Assembly: GCF_000187245.1 (NCBI RefSeq)
Contig: NC_027864.1
Coordinates: 620,001-684,000 of the forward strand
Direction: 5' to 3'
Source of the DNA: Ogataea parapolymorpha DL-1
Lineage: Eukaryota; Ascomycota; Pichiomycetes; Pichiales; Pichiaceae
DNA length: 64,000 nucleotides
The position numbers were made by a program, and so were the translations under genes. Positions 18,302 to 26,963 of this stretch are shown piece by piece (positions within the stretch are counted from its first letter, which is position 1; each line of letters opens with the position of its first letter). The notes beneath the pieces are model-generated. The model saw only the letters and a list, made by a program, of their open reading frames with translations, was not told the origin of the DNA and searched no databases.

Positions 18302-20629
18302 ATGAAAAACGAAGTCTCCGCAGTACCGGATTCTGACTTTGCCAACAAGTTTCGTCGGGTGCGTGCGTGTGCGAGATGCCATCGTCTCAAGATGCGCTGC
18401 GTGTACGAGGACCCGAATTTCGAGAGCTGCACACGGTGCTTCAAGGCGAGTTTGAAATGTTCCATCACTGAAGATCCTACAGAGACAACTGCGCGCTCGC
18501 GGCCGCGCAAGAAGATCAAGCTCAAGGGCACGGGGCCCCTAAGCGCGCTCCAGACCAGCATGGGGGAGGCCACAAGGCTTTTCCAGACGCTCCAAAGACA
18601 GATGTCAGAAACAACAAACAATAGTACAGTGACTCTGGACGGCCAGAAACTGGATTTTTCGAGCCTGGACGAAAATCTGAACCCAGAGAGCCTTTCACAG
18701 TTGCAAGCGCAGCTCACAGACCTACAAAGGCTGCTCGCGCATGCGGTCACTTTCAGCAAGGACGTGTATCTCAGTTCCAAAGACCAAAGTGTTGCTTCTT
18801 CGATCAATTCGATGAAGGAGGGCCCTGTGAAAAGCATGCCAAACCTGCCTTTTGTTGCGTACGGTCCAAATCTCGTCAAGGAGTTGATAAAGCTCAAGAT
18901 TCTCAGCGAGGAGGATGCCCGCTCGCGATTCGACTATTTTCTTAGCGATGTGCTGTGCTACTGGCCCTGTGTCTCAATTCCGTCGCATTACACGTTCGAC
19001 TGGCTTTTGGAGAATGAGCCACTTGTGTTGCTGGCGTTCATCACCGTCACGTGTCTCAACGAGGCCGATTTGCACGACACTCTGCTCTACTATCTAGACA
19101 ACAACCTTGCGCAAAGAGTGGGCGTGCTGGGCGACATTTCCCCCACTCTAGTGCAAGTTTACCTGGCCCTGTCGCTGTGGTGTTCTCCTCCACGCAAGTG
19201 GGGGTCATACAAGCACCAGATGAGTCTGTTGACAGCTTTGAACTTGACCTTGTGTCTCGACCTCGGGAACGAGGCCCATCGAACGGGTCCCAACGTGCTT
19301 AAGGATGGTTCCGAGGAGCGCAAAATTCTGCGCACATACATCGGCGTGTATTCGTGCTGTGGATCGCTGGGACTCTCTCTTCCACGGTTCAAAGTGGTGA
19401 ACTGGACAAACACGCACGAACGCTGTTGTCAAGTCTTGCTGATGGGCGATGTAAGCAGATACGACCGGTTCCTTGCATACTATGCGCGGCTCGTGGCCAT
19501 TGGCGAGGAGATATTCCAGTTTCTGTGCCCGACAACGGCTTCTCCGTCGTTAGCTACGCGGCTGAACATGCTTTTCAGTGCCGACAAAGAAACGCAGGAC
19601 GAGAACTCGTTCCCGCACGAAAGTCTGCGCGCCATGATGATCAGCTACGAGAAGAAGATGCAAAAACTGGCCACCGAGAGCGGCCTGCTCACGTCGGAGT
19701 CGAAGGAGAAAAATCTGCTCTCCATCATCTACTACCAGCTACTCATGACGATGTATGACTATGTGGTTTGCCGCGTTCTCGTGCGCAAGGATACGCTCAC
19801 AGACGTTTATTTGCAGACTCTGGACCGTCTGGTGCGGGCCAGCATCAAGGTTGTGGACTCCTTTGTTGCTCTGAGCGACCAGACGTCAACGTTTCCTACT
19901 TTTTTCTACTACAGACCTATGCATGCCCTCGTTGCCCTGATCCGGTCCCGACTGCTGGTGAAGTCGCAACGGCTGGAGATGGAGGTAGATGTGGAGCACG
20001 AGTACGAGCGTGTGGCTGCTGCGCTGGCGAAAGTCGCCGCGCAGAGCAAGGTTGCTTCTCGGATGACAATGATTCTGACACGGGTGCGCAAGTGGATGCA
20101 GGTATCGAACAACTTCAACAGAGACGGCGCCACGAACTCGATGGTGGACCTTCTGGACGAGCTGGGCAAGGAGAAAGCGGTCGAGAACATCAGTGTCAAC
20201 CTAAAGGGCAAGAAGGAGGGCGACAACGGGCATCTGAATCCGGACTCACGCATCCAATTCAACAAATTTATAAATTACAGCGCAGACAACATGTCGCGCA
20301 AAAATAGCCGCAAGCTCTCGATGAGCTCGTCGCGGCCACAGAGCCGGTCGGGCTCGACGTACATCCCGTCGCCGATCGGTTTCAATTCCAGCGAGAACAA
20401 TGACTCGCCAGGTAACGGCAGCGAGACGATGGACCGGATTCCAGAAGTAGGTAGCATCGGTCTCGAAAACTCTATCGAACACACAACCGAGTCCCAAAAT
20501 CTGCTGAACGACATCTTCTCGCAGATCGACTCCGACATCCTCAACTTCAACGAAAACTCGGTGATGGAAATGATGCCTGAGACCGACCTGAATATTTTCG
20601 GGGGTGAGGAGGGCTACGGGTTTTGGTGA
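18302..20629 (+). CDS. Zn2Cys6 fungal transcription factor, target unknown
   Basis: A 775-residue regulator. The DNA-binding zinc cluster is near the N-terminus with cysteines at 23, 26, 33, 43, 46 and 53 (C-x2-C-x6-C-x9-C-x2-C-x6-C), followed by a basic linker (RSRPRKKIKLKG) and a short helix suited to dimerisation. The middle holds a fungal-specific regulatory domain. The C-terminal 150 residues are Ser/Asn-rich and acidic, ending in an aromatic/acidic segment (ILNFNENSVMEMM) that could activate transcription. The first in-frame ATG is used. I cannot assign it to a named factor. A perfect CGG/CCG palindrome lies in its own upstream region. Confidence 0.85.
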   Translation: MKNEVSAVPDSDFANKFRRVRACARCHRLKMRCVYEDPNFESCTRCFKASLKCSITEDPTETTARSRPRKKIKLKGTGPLSALQTSMGEATRLFQTLQRQMSETTNNSTVTLDGQKLDFSSLDENLNPESLSQLQAQLTDLQRLLAHAVTFSKDVYLSSKDQSVASSINSMKEGPVKSMPNLPFVAYGPNLVKELIKLKILSEEDARSRFDYFLSDVLCYWPCVSIPSHYTFDWLLENEPLVLLAFITVTCLNEADLHDTLLYYLDNNLAQRVGVLGDISPTLVQVYLALSLWCSPPRKWGSYKHQMSLLTALNLTLCLDLGNEAHRTGPNVLKDGSEERKILRTYIGVYSCCGSLGLSLPRFKVVNWTNTHERCCQVLLMGDVSRYDRFLAYYARLVAIGEEIFQFLCPTTASPSLATRLNMLFSADKETQDENSFPHESLRAMMISYEKKMQKLATESGLLTSESKEKNLLSIIYYQLLMTMYDYVVCRVLVRKDTLTDVYLQTLDRLVRASIKVVDSFVALSDQTSTFPTFFYYRPMHALVALIRSRLLVKSQRLEMEVDVEHEYERVAAALAKVAAQSKVASRMTMILTRVRKWMQVSNNFNRDGATNSMVDLLDELGKEKAVENISVNLKGKKEGDNGHLNPDSRIQFNKFINYSADNMSRKNSRKLSMSSSRPQSRSGSTYIPSPIGFNSSENNDSPGNGSETMDRIPEVGSIGLENSIEHTTESQNLLNDIFSQIDSDILNFNENSVMEMMPETDLNIFGGEEGYGFW

Positions 20630-20699
20630 AGAAATATTAGAACGCTCACTTTGTACAGTACTTGATATATTCGCTCTATTCACAAGATTGTCACATCTA

Positions 20700-21962
20700 T
20701 TAGTCTTGGTTGATGGCATGATATCTTTTTCCACGGAACCCGAAGGTCTGCTGGTTATATTGAAACACCTCATGCGGATTGTAGTCGTTGAGCTCCCATT
20801 TCGTGGATCCAAACACGTTCGGAACGATGTCCATCAGAATGTCCATGTCGTCGGAGTAGTTCTGGACGAGCCAGTCGTAGTCTTTCTGTATGTCGTTGGC
20901 GTGGTAGCCTGTCACAAACACACCGCACTTGGAGTCAAGAAGACCCGGAATGCTCTTCTCCCACAGCTCGGTGCAAACTCCTGAGCCCATTCTCGGATGG
21001 AAGCAGAAAAACACGTCGAGGTATGGATCGTAAGGGAAAAAGTCCTGGGCCTCGTGTAGCACGTTGAAGTCGTGTGTGTGGTAGTAGAAACATATTGTGT
21101 CGTCGACTCGCTTGACTATCGGTCTCTCGGAAACAAGATACTGCTTCTTTTCCCTATCGTAGTAAGATTCTGGACCAATGAAATGCAGCTCGAAAGAAAT
21201 ACCGGGGAATAAATATGTCAGCTCTTTCCACACGAACCCGGGCAACATGGACTCGGACTTCGAGTTCAGCAGGAAAATCCGTATAGGACGGTCCTTCAGC
21301 GACGAAACTCTTGTGTCTGGATACAGAGTGTATCTCAAAGCGGCCAGACTCTTGAGACCTTCGACGGAAACAGGACCCTTGGGCTTTAGGAAGTACGGGG
21401 AGTACTGATGCACGATGGACGCTATGGTGGACGGGAAGCTCAACATCTTGGTCACGACAGCCAGCTGGAACTCTGTGTCCATGGAATAGAAGCGTCTCGT
21501 GTACAAGTACGTATCCCAGCTAGCAAAGTTGACGAGGGTGTCTTGCGGTTGCTGCGACGGGAAATCAAACTCCGGGAACTGTCTTCCGGATCTCAGGTCG
21601 TGCTCATAAATGTTGACTTTTTTCAAGATTTCGTACCTTTTGGAATCGTGGTAGTCGGTGTCTTGCTCCCACGCCTCTCTGGAGTGATGCGTGGGGATAC
21701 CCGAGTATGGACAGGTGTAATTGATATCTTTGTTTGTGACGGGACATTTGGCCTTTGCCCGGATGGTGGCAGCCCGCATTCTTAAGTCCGGCGAGGGCGA
21801 CTGGTCCCACGGATGGAATCTGTTTTCTGGTGTAGGATCATCAGGAGAAGGCGGTGGGTCCATGCAGAGCACACTGCGAATAAAGGAGCCGATCTGACGA
21901 CTGCAAACAGGGTTTGCAACACCCCTTTGCACGGTCTTGCTGATTTTGACGCGGACAAACAT
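20700..21962 (-). CDS. MSS51: COX1 mRNA translational activator / assembly factor Mss51
   Basis: A 420-residue mitochondrial protein matching yeast Mss51. Mss51 activates translation of the COX1 mRNA and binds newly made Cox1, coupling synthesis to cytochrome oxidase assembly. The hallmark block AKCPVTNKDINYTCPYSG has two Cys-Pro heme-regulatory type motifs at Cys73 and Cys84. It is followed by GIPTHHSREAWEQD and KKVNIYEHDLRSGR. The N-terminus is basic and fits a matrix-targeting sequence. The ATG at 21962 is the first in frame. The gene converges on the Zn2Cys6 regulator gene with 70 bp between stops. Confidence 0.92.
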   Translation of the reverse strand: MFVRVKISKTVQRGVANPVCSRQIGSFIRSVLCMDPPPSPDDPTPENRFHPWDQSPSPDLRMRAATIRAKAKCPVTNKDINYTCPYSGIPTHHSREAWEQDTDYHDSKRYEILKKVNIYEHDLRSGRQFPEFDFPSQQPQDTLVNFASWDTYLYTRRFYSMDTEFQLAVVTKMLSFPSTIASIVHQYSPYFLKPKGPVSVEGLKSLAALRYTLYPDTRVSSLKDRPIRIFLLNSKSESMLPGFVWKELTYLFPGISFELHFIGPESYYDREKKQYLVSERPIVKRVDDTICFYYHTHDFNVLHEAQDFFPYDPYLDVFFCFHPRMGSGVCTELWEKSIPGLLDSKCGVFVTGYHANDIQKDYDWLVQNYSDDMDILMDIVPNVFGSTKWELNDYNPHEVFQYNQQTFGFRGKRYHAINQD

Positions 21963-22104
21963 GTAGCCCAGCAACTTTTTCTCTAAACAGGACAGTTACA
22001 GGCTCCGCTAATTTAAATGTTAACAAGCGTCGAAAATTTTATTTGCGTGTCAGACACCCGCAATGTATTTGGCAGAATTGGATTTTTAGAGCCCTTCCAA
22101 CTTT

Positions 22105-23313
22105 ATGTCTTCGTTCGATGATTATGGCAAGTCGCCGCTGGAAGTCGAGTTCGAGGCCGAGATCCGGTACTGTTCGTCCGATATGCGGCCACTCGCCAAC
22201 AGAGAGCCCAAGATAGTGCGCGGAATAACGCTACAGACTACTGTCTCCGAGCTGCTAAATATGTGCGACGAACAAGACGTCCTGGAAATCGTGATTGAAA
22301 ATGAACACTCATCCAAGTCGTTGGACCCAAGCTTGCCCTTGTATCACATTCTACAATGTGGTGCAAACGTCACAACCGACCAGGTGCCCACGATAATATC
22401 GATCAGCGTGCTACTGCCCGGCCCGGTGGCACAGCTCAAGAAATACGTGGTGGCCATTACAGACGAGCTCGGGCGAGAGAACAAGGTCGAATTGACCTCT
22501 CAAGACTGCATTCTCGTCGACAACCACCAGACTGGCTACGATTCCTACGTGCTGTTATCCAACGCAGGCCGGCAGAAACTTGCGGCCCTTGCCCCGCTCA
22601 ACACAGAATTCCACGCTCGCAGTGCGCCGGCAGCGCGCGAATGGTCGGCTTCGATGGGCCAGGTGTTAGCCACATCATTGCATCTCCTCTTCAGCACGCC
22701 CTCACTGCTAGTCCGCGGAGCAGTGCATTTCGCTACACAGGGAACGTTCTGGCGTCTCGTGAATATCAGCTGGGTGGTGATCAAGCTGGCTATCGGGGTG
22801 GTTGTGGTGGGGACTTCAGCGCAGGTAAAGAATGTTTCAGTCGTCAGAAACTTCATTGCAGACATTTTCCTCGGATATATCATTTTGGGCACCATCCTCG
22901 GACGCGACTTGTGGACGAGCTTGAAGGATCTGGTCGAAAATGATTTGCCGGCATCAGCTCAGAGCGCTGTGTTGCCCATGGTGCAGAAAGGACTATCACT
23001 GTCTTACTTGGTGCAACAGAAATTAGAGTGGTCGATAATTCAACTGCTCCGATTTCTTCTGCAACACGAAAGACGCGGGCCTTTGCAGTTGCCAGGAAAA
23101 AATAGGCCCGAGGGCCCGCTAGACCCAAAAAGGGAATTAAAACATTATTTATGTGTGGCGTTGCAGGACGCCATATTACTGGTGATCACTCTGCACCCAA
23201 CGGTGTTCCTGCTCTGCCAACAGGAACTGCACAAACAGCAGGAATTGGTGGCGAAACTGCTCAAAGATCAGCAGGAACGAGAGCAAATTGATTTATCGGC
23301 CCAACAGGAATAA
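22105..23313 (+). CDS. Putative ER membrane protein with ubiquitin-like N-terminus
   Basis: A 402-residue protein I do not firmly recognise. The N-terminal 100 residues alternate strands and short helices (VRGITLQTTVSELLNMC, then LPLYHILQCGA) and could be a ubiquitin-like fold. Two hydrophobic segments follow at about 222-240 and 250-267, and a third weaker one at about 350-370. The C-terminus is a charged helix rich in Gln/Glu/Lys. The overall plan (UBL, then paired membrane spans) resembles Usa1/HERP, scaffold of the Hrd1 ERAD ligase, though that protein is longer in Saccharomyces (838 residues). Treat this as a low-confidence suggestion. It is divergent from MSS51 with 142 bp between. Confidence 0.45.
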   Translation: MSSFDDYGKSPLEVEFEAEIRYCSSDMRPLANREPKIVRGITLQTTVSELLNMCDEQDVLEIVIENEHSSKSLDPSLPLYHILQCGANVTTDQVPTIISISVLLPGPVAQLKKYVVAITDELGRENKVELTSQDCILVDNHQTGYDSYVLLSNAGRQKLAALAPLNTEFHARSAPAAREWSASMGQVLATSLHLLFSTPSLLVRGAVHFATQGTFWRLVNISWVVIKLAIGVVVVGTSAQVKNVSVVRNFIADIFLGYIILGTILGRDLWTSLKDLVENDLPASAQSAVLPMVQKGLSLSYLVQQKLEWSIIQLLRFLLQHERRGPLQLPGKNRPEGPLDPKRELKHYLCVALQDAILLVITLHPTVFLLCQQELHKQQELVAKLLKDQQEREQIDLSAQQE

Positions 23314-23367
23314 CGCGCAGCACAGTAATCAAGGCTGGCCCGTTTTATTTTTCACTTTAATAATCAG

Positions 23368-23500
23368 GGCTGTGCAGATTACGTATATTTTTTTAAGACC
23401 GTTCCAGAATTTTTGGTTTAGTTAGTAATTTGATAAGACAGATAGTTACGTAAGTAAGCTTTTTCGAGCCAATTCGGTGCCCCACAGGGTGAGTATAAAA
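23368..23500 (+). promoter_or_regulatory. TSA1 promoter with Yap1/bZIP-like sites and TATA box
   Basis: Upstream of TSA1 are three AP-1-like sequences: TTACGTAT (23379), TTAGTAA (23422) and the palindrome TTACGTAA (23446). They are followed by a TATAAAA element at 23494. TTAGTAA and TTACGTAA match the Yap1 family response elements known in Saccharomyces, where Yap1 induces TSA1 under peroxide stress. GGCTGTGCA sits at 23368. Sites are seen directly; regulation is inferred. Confidence 0.6.
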
Positions 23501-23568
23501 GGATGAGGAACATCCTGGAATTTTTTCCAAGATCTTAAGACATTTTCGTACGATAATTTAGATTCATC

Positions 23569-24156
23569 ATGGTCGCTCAGATTCAAAAGCCAGCTCCAAC
23601 CTTCAAGAAGACTGCCGTCATCGACGGTGTGTTTGAGGAAGTCTCCCTTGAACAGTTCAAGGGTAAGTGGGTGTTGCTCGCATTCATCCCATTGGCTTTC
23701 ACCTTCGTCTGCCCAACCGAGATCATCGCCTACTCCGAGGCAGCCAAGAAGTTTGCCGACAAGGACTGCCAAGTCCTGTTCGCTTCCACCGACTCTGAAT
23801 ACTCTCTGTTGGCTTGGACTAATGTTGCACGTGCCGACGGTGGATTGGGCAAGGTCAACATCCCATTGCTTGCTGATACCAACCACACTCTCTCCAGAGA
23901 CTACGGTGTTTTGATTGAGGAGGAGGGTGTTGCTCTTAGAGGTATCTTCTTGATTGACCCTAAGGGTGTTTTGAGACAGATCACCATCAACGATTTGCCA
24001 GTTGGTAGAAACGTTGAGGAGTCCCTGAGACTGTTGGAAGCCTTCCAATTCACTGAGATCCACGGTGAGGTCTGCCCAGCCAACTGGACTGCTGGTTCTG
24101 ACACCATCAAGCCAGAGGTTAACAAGGCCAAGGACTACTTCTCTAAGCACGGTTAG
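23569..24156 (+). CDS. TSA1: Thioredoxin peroxidase, typical 2-Cys peroxiredoxin
   Basis: A 195-residue cytosolic peroxiredoxin. The peroxidatic cysteine is Cys48 in FTFVCPTE and the resolving cysteine is Cys169 in GEVCPANW. The C-terminal Tyr-Phe (190-191) and a GGLG loop at 91-94 make this the eukaryotic, over-oxidation-sensitive type that can switch to a chaperone form. It reduces peroxides with thioredoxin and is normally very abundant. Codon bias is strong, in line with that. The start fits the family's N-terminus exactly ([12 protein letters not shown]). Peroxide-responsive sites and a TATA box lie upstream. Confidence 0.97.
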   Translation: MVAQIQKPAPTFKKTAVIDGVFEEVSLEQFKGKWVLLAFIPLAFTFVCPTEIIAYSEAAKKFADKDCQVLFASTDSEYSLLAWTNVARADGGLGKVNIPLLADTNHTLSRDYGVLIEEEGVALRGIFLIDPKGVLRQITINDLPVGRNVEESLRLLEAFQFTEIHGEVCPANWTAGSDTIKPEVNKAKDYFSKHG

Positions 24157-24247
24157 ATAGAGCCCGTTAGATTAAAGGACATGTTATATAACTTTTGAAC
24201 ACGCGAATTTACCAAAACTTGGCCTATTTACCAGATTGCGTCGGCAG

Positions 24248-25468
24248 TCACTCCACCCTGAGTACCAGCTTTAGCGTGGACGGACTTGAACTGTCGACGA
24301 TATTAATTTGCATTTTGGCAACTCGATCCGCGAACGGAATTAATTTAACCACAGGAATATCCGTCACAAAAGCGTCAGGTTTTTTCGAGTTGTACAAGTC
24401 GCCCTCCGCTGTGAAGAACAACGGCTGCTGGAGCCCAAACTTCTGTGTGGCCCCGGCCACAAACTGGGCTAGCGTGCACCCCTCCTCAATGACATAATCT
24501 TGAGGTAAGCTGGCACACACGGCACAGTCTGCGGCCTTGTCGTACGGATCGGAAACACACACCACTCCTGTCTCTCCGTTGTAGTACATGGAGTCACGCA
24601 TGTTCTCCGCGCACGAAGTGACAAATTTGAAGCACTCGTGGCAGCATGCGGCGGCAATGACTGCGTTTGTCGACGCAATTGCTGGAATGATGTTTTTCAC
24701 CACTCCGAGCGTCTTGGCCTTCGTGACACCCTCGATGCCAAACTGGCTAGCGCGCTCCTTAGCCAGCTGGTACATGAGGTCCACGTGTTCAGGAATATCG
24801 GCGTCGAAATCCATATCTGGGTAGCGTTTGGGCCATTCGAGTTCATGAGCCCATTCGATGCAGTGCTCCGGTAATCGAGGCGTTGAGGCCAGCGTGCACA
24901 GGGGGTATGTTGTTTGGACAGGAACCAGTTTCATGTAGCACTCGAAACACGCTGTTATGGTGGGGATCATGAGCTTGACCGATCCCTGGAATCCTTCGGT
25001 TCCTCCATCGATCCAGGGAATGATGTGGCCCGTGGTTGCTGCCAAAGACACAAGCTTCTCATTCATCCACCGTCTGGCTTCAATACTGTCTAGTCCACAC
25101 ACGATAATGGAGAATTGCGAGTAGAAATCGTCGTCAAAGTCTTGAATCTTGCAAAAGTGAGGAACAATGGTTAGTCCTCGGCGTGCTAAGCGCCTGGAGA
25201 CAAACTCGCACGCGACAATGGCCTTTGACTTCCCCACGTCAGCGGATCGAAACAGAAATTGGCGGTTCAGGTTGCTAGTCTCGATCGTATCCATGTCAAT
25301 GCACTCAATATGGCGGAACCCAGAGAGGACGAGGTTTTTTAAAATCTCGCATCCCAACCCTCCTGCGCCGAGCACAAGAACCTTGCTCGTAACAAGGGAC
25401 TCTAGACCAAATTCTGGTGTATAATCTGGGTCTGTAAAAGGACCAGACCGACTAAGAATAGTGGCCAT
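24248..25468 (-). CDS. UBA3: NEDD8/Rub1-activating enzyme catalytic subunit Uba3
   Basis: A 406-residue E1 subunit that, with Ula1, activates Rub1/NEDD8 and passes it to Ubc12 for cullin modification. The adenylation domain has the nucleotide-binding LVLGAGGLGCE (residues 32-41) and DTIETSNLNRQFLFR. The catalytic cysteine is Cys191 in TTYPLCTLASTPR. Zinc ligands are provided by CFEC (174-177) and a later DCAVC. The C-terminus has a short ubiquitin-fold domain that recruits Ubc12, ending close to VLRVE. Saccharomyces Uba3 is only 299 residues and lacks part of this domain, so the present gene is the fuller form. Confidence 0.95.
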   Translation of the reverse strand: MATILSRSGPFTDPDYTPEFGLESLVTSKVLVLGAGGLGCEILKNLVLSGFRHIECIDMDTIETSNLNRQFLFRSADVGKSKAIVACEFVSRRLARRGLTIVPHFCKIQDFDDDFYSQFSIIVCGLDSIEARRWMNEKLVSLAATTGHIIPWIDGGTEGFQGSVKLMIPTITACFECYMKLVPVQTTYPLCTLASTPRLPEHCIEWAHELEWPKRYPDMDFDADIPEHVDLMYQLAKERASQFGIEGVTKAKTLGVVKNIIPAIASTNAVIAAACCHECFKFVTSCAENMRDSMYYNGETGVVCVSDPYDKAADCAVCASLPQDYVIEEGCTLAQFVAGATQKFGLQQPLFFTAEGDLYNSKKPDAFVTDIPVVKLIPFADRVAKMQINIVDSSSPSTLKLVLRVE

Positions 25469-25498
25469 TTAATTAGTTATGGAACTTAATATTTTTTT

Positions 25499-26458
25499 TT
25501 AGATAAGTCTAATTTTTTCCTTCAATCTTCCACCGCGGAAATTGTATAGGCACCGACCCTCCTGGGGTCCTGTTTGTAACTGTCTCCATGCCTCGTAGAT
25601 ATATTCTGGCATAATAGGTTTGGTATCGTTGCTTGGCTCGTCGAACAGGTATCTGCGCTTCTTATTCTCTTTCTCCTGCCTGAATTCTTCTCTCCGATTC
25701 TTCTTTATCTCCAGAGCCTTTTCGGTCAAGGAACATACCATCTCGAACGTCAAAAACCCAAGAATATCAATAACATCGTCATTGGGGCGACTCTCGGTGA
25801 GTTGAGCCATCCCACACCATTCCCTAAATCGTTTGGCTTTACGAAAAGTGAAGCTCGCCTGCCTGCACTCCGACCAATGCACATACTCTTTCTGCGTCAT
25901 GTTCTTCGTTCTCTCATCATTCTGCTTGAGCCGTTTCAATTGCGCAAGAACGGCTTCGCGCTCCTCTTCGTCGATCTGGTTGCCATGTCCGTCGTCGTTG
26001 GATTCCAGAGGCTGCTCGTTAAACATGAACTCCAGCTCCCAGGGAAGACGAATTTGTGACTTTTTCTGTTTGGCAAGCATTTTGTTATCCATGCCGCTTG
26101 CATTGGGTGCTCCAGCAGCCCCTCCGGCAGGATTGTCCAGCAGATCATTTCCGGCACCTAGGTCGCCAGACTCTTGGTCCTTGGCGTTTTTCCGCACATC
26201 TTTCCACGAAAGATACGTCCGCAGCCGGTTGACCTTCGCCTTGTCGTGTCTAATCAGGAAAATTAGATCTTCGGGCAAAATGCTCTTTTGTCCTCTAGCG
26301 TTGGCCGTCTTTTGTGCTTGCAATATCAGCTCCACCACCTGGTCCTTAACAATCGTCTCAATCACCATCGTCGTGCTTTCTGGAGGGTCGTTCGTCTCGC
26401 CGCTGACGAACATCATCTGCTGGATCTCCAGCCGGTACTTATATTTGGCTTTGTCCAT
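25499..26458 (-). CDS. SPT3: SAGA coactivator subunit Spt3
   Basis: A 319-residue SAGA subunit with two histone-fold regions in one chain. It contacts TBP and helps deliver it to TATA promoters. The first fold starts right at the N-terminus (YRLEIQQMMFVSGETNDPP) and continues through LPEDLIFLIRHDKAKVNRLR and TYLSWKDVRKNAKDQ. The second is around WSECRQASFTFRKAKRF and DDVIDILGFLTFEMVCSLTE. A Gly/Ala/Asn-rich linker separates them. Start at 26458: the frame stays open far upstream, but that extension lacks family similarity. The divergent neighbour starts only 36 bp away. Confidence 0.96.
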   Translation of the reverse strand: MDKAKYKYRLEIQQMMFVSGETNDPPESTTMVIETIVKDQVVELILQAQKTANARGQKSILPEDLIFLIRHDKAKVNRLRTYLSWKDVRKNAKDQESGDLGAGNDLLDNPAGGAAGAPNASGMDNKMLAKQKKSQIRLPWELEFMFNEQPLESNDDGHGNQIDEEEREAVLAQLKRLKQNDERTKNMTQKEYVHWSECRQASFTFRKAKRFREWCGMAQLTESRPNDDVIDILGFLTFEMVCSLTEKALEIKKNRREEFRQEKENKKRRYLFDEPSNDTKPIMPEYIYEAWRQLQTGPQEGRCLYNFRGGRLKEKIRLI

Positions 26459-26494
26459 AGCTAAAATAATTAATTGCAAATTATTTTTCGAGAC

Positions 26495-26947
26495 ATGAAT
26501 AGTTCCTGGATTTCGTCGCCGGTCGAAATTATCCAGAGAGACAAGTTCCAAGGTTGGTGTGTCTCGATATCGTCGAAAAATGAGATTCCATTGCTGATAT
26601 CGCAACTGCACGAGGAAAACCCTACCATCAAGAAAGCTACCCATCCTGCCATGTTCGCCTGGAGAACCGCTACAACTGCAACCAAACCCCCACATATAGT
26701 AAATCTGGATCAGGGAAAGAATGACAACGGTGAGAAGGGGGCTGGAGAACGACTGGTGTCCATTCTTAACGACTTCAAGCTACTAAACGTGCTGGTGTTG
26801 GTGGTAAGATGGCATAATGGCCCCAATCTCGGCAGCAAACGATTCAGAGTGATCAGCAAGTGCGGCACACAAGCACTGCTACGGGCAGGGTGGCTACAAC
26901 CTAAACCTAAATTGTTCAGGGACGTGAAAACGCATCTTATTATCTAA
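26495..26947 (+). CDS. UPF0029/Impact-domain protein (YDL177C-like)
   Basis: A 150-residue protein that is essentially one Impact (UPF0029) domain. The signature elements appear in order: RDKFQGWCVSI, KATHPAMFAWR, the DNGEKGAGERL turn and VLVVRWHNGPNLGSKRFR. It resembles yeast YDL177C, a stand-alone member, rather than Yih1, which has an extra RWD domain for Gcn1 binding. No molecular role is established for the stand-alone form. The ATG at 26495 is the only one before the conserved block. It is divergent from SPT3 with a 36-bp spacer. Confidence 0.85.
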   Translation: MNSSWISSPVEIIQRDKFQGWCVSISSKNEIPLLISQLHEENPTIKKATHPAMFAWRTATTATKPPHIVNLDQGKNDNGEKGAGERLVSILNDFKLLNVLVLVVRWHNGPNLGSKRFRVISKCGTQALLRAGWLQPKPKLFRDVKTHLII

Positions 26948-26963
26948 ACTACCGTCACACAGA

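Noticed and set aside
25833..26498. 221-codon frame antisense to SPT3
   Set aside because: Shadow of SPT3, whose histone folds are unmistakable.
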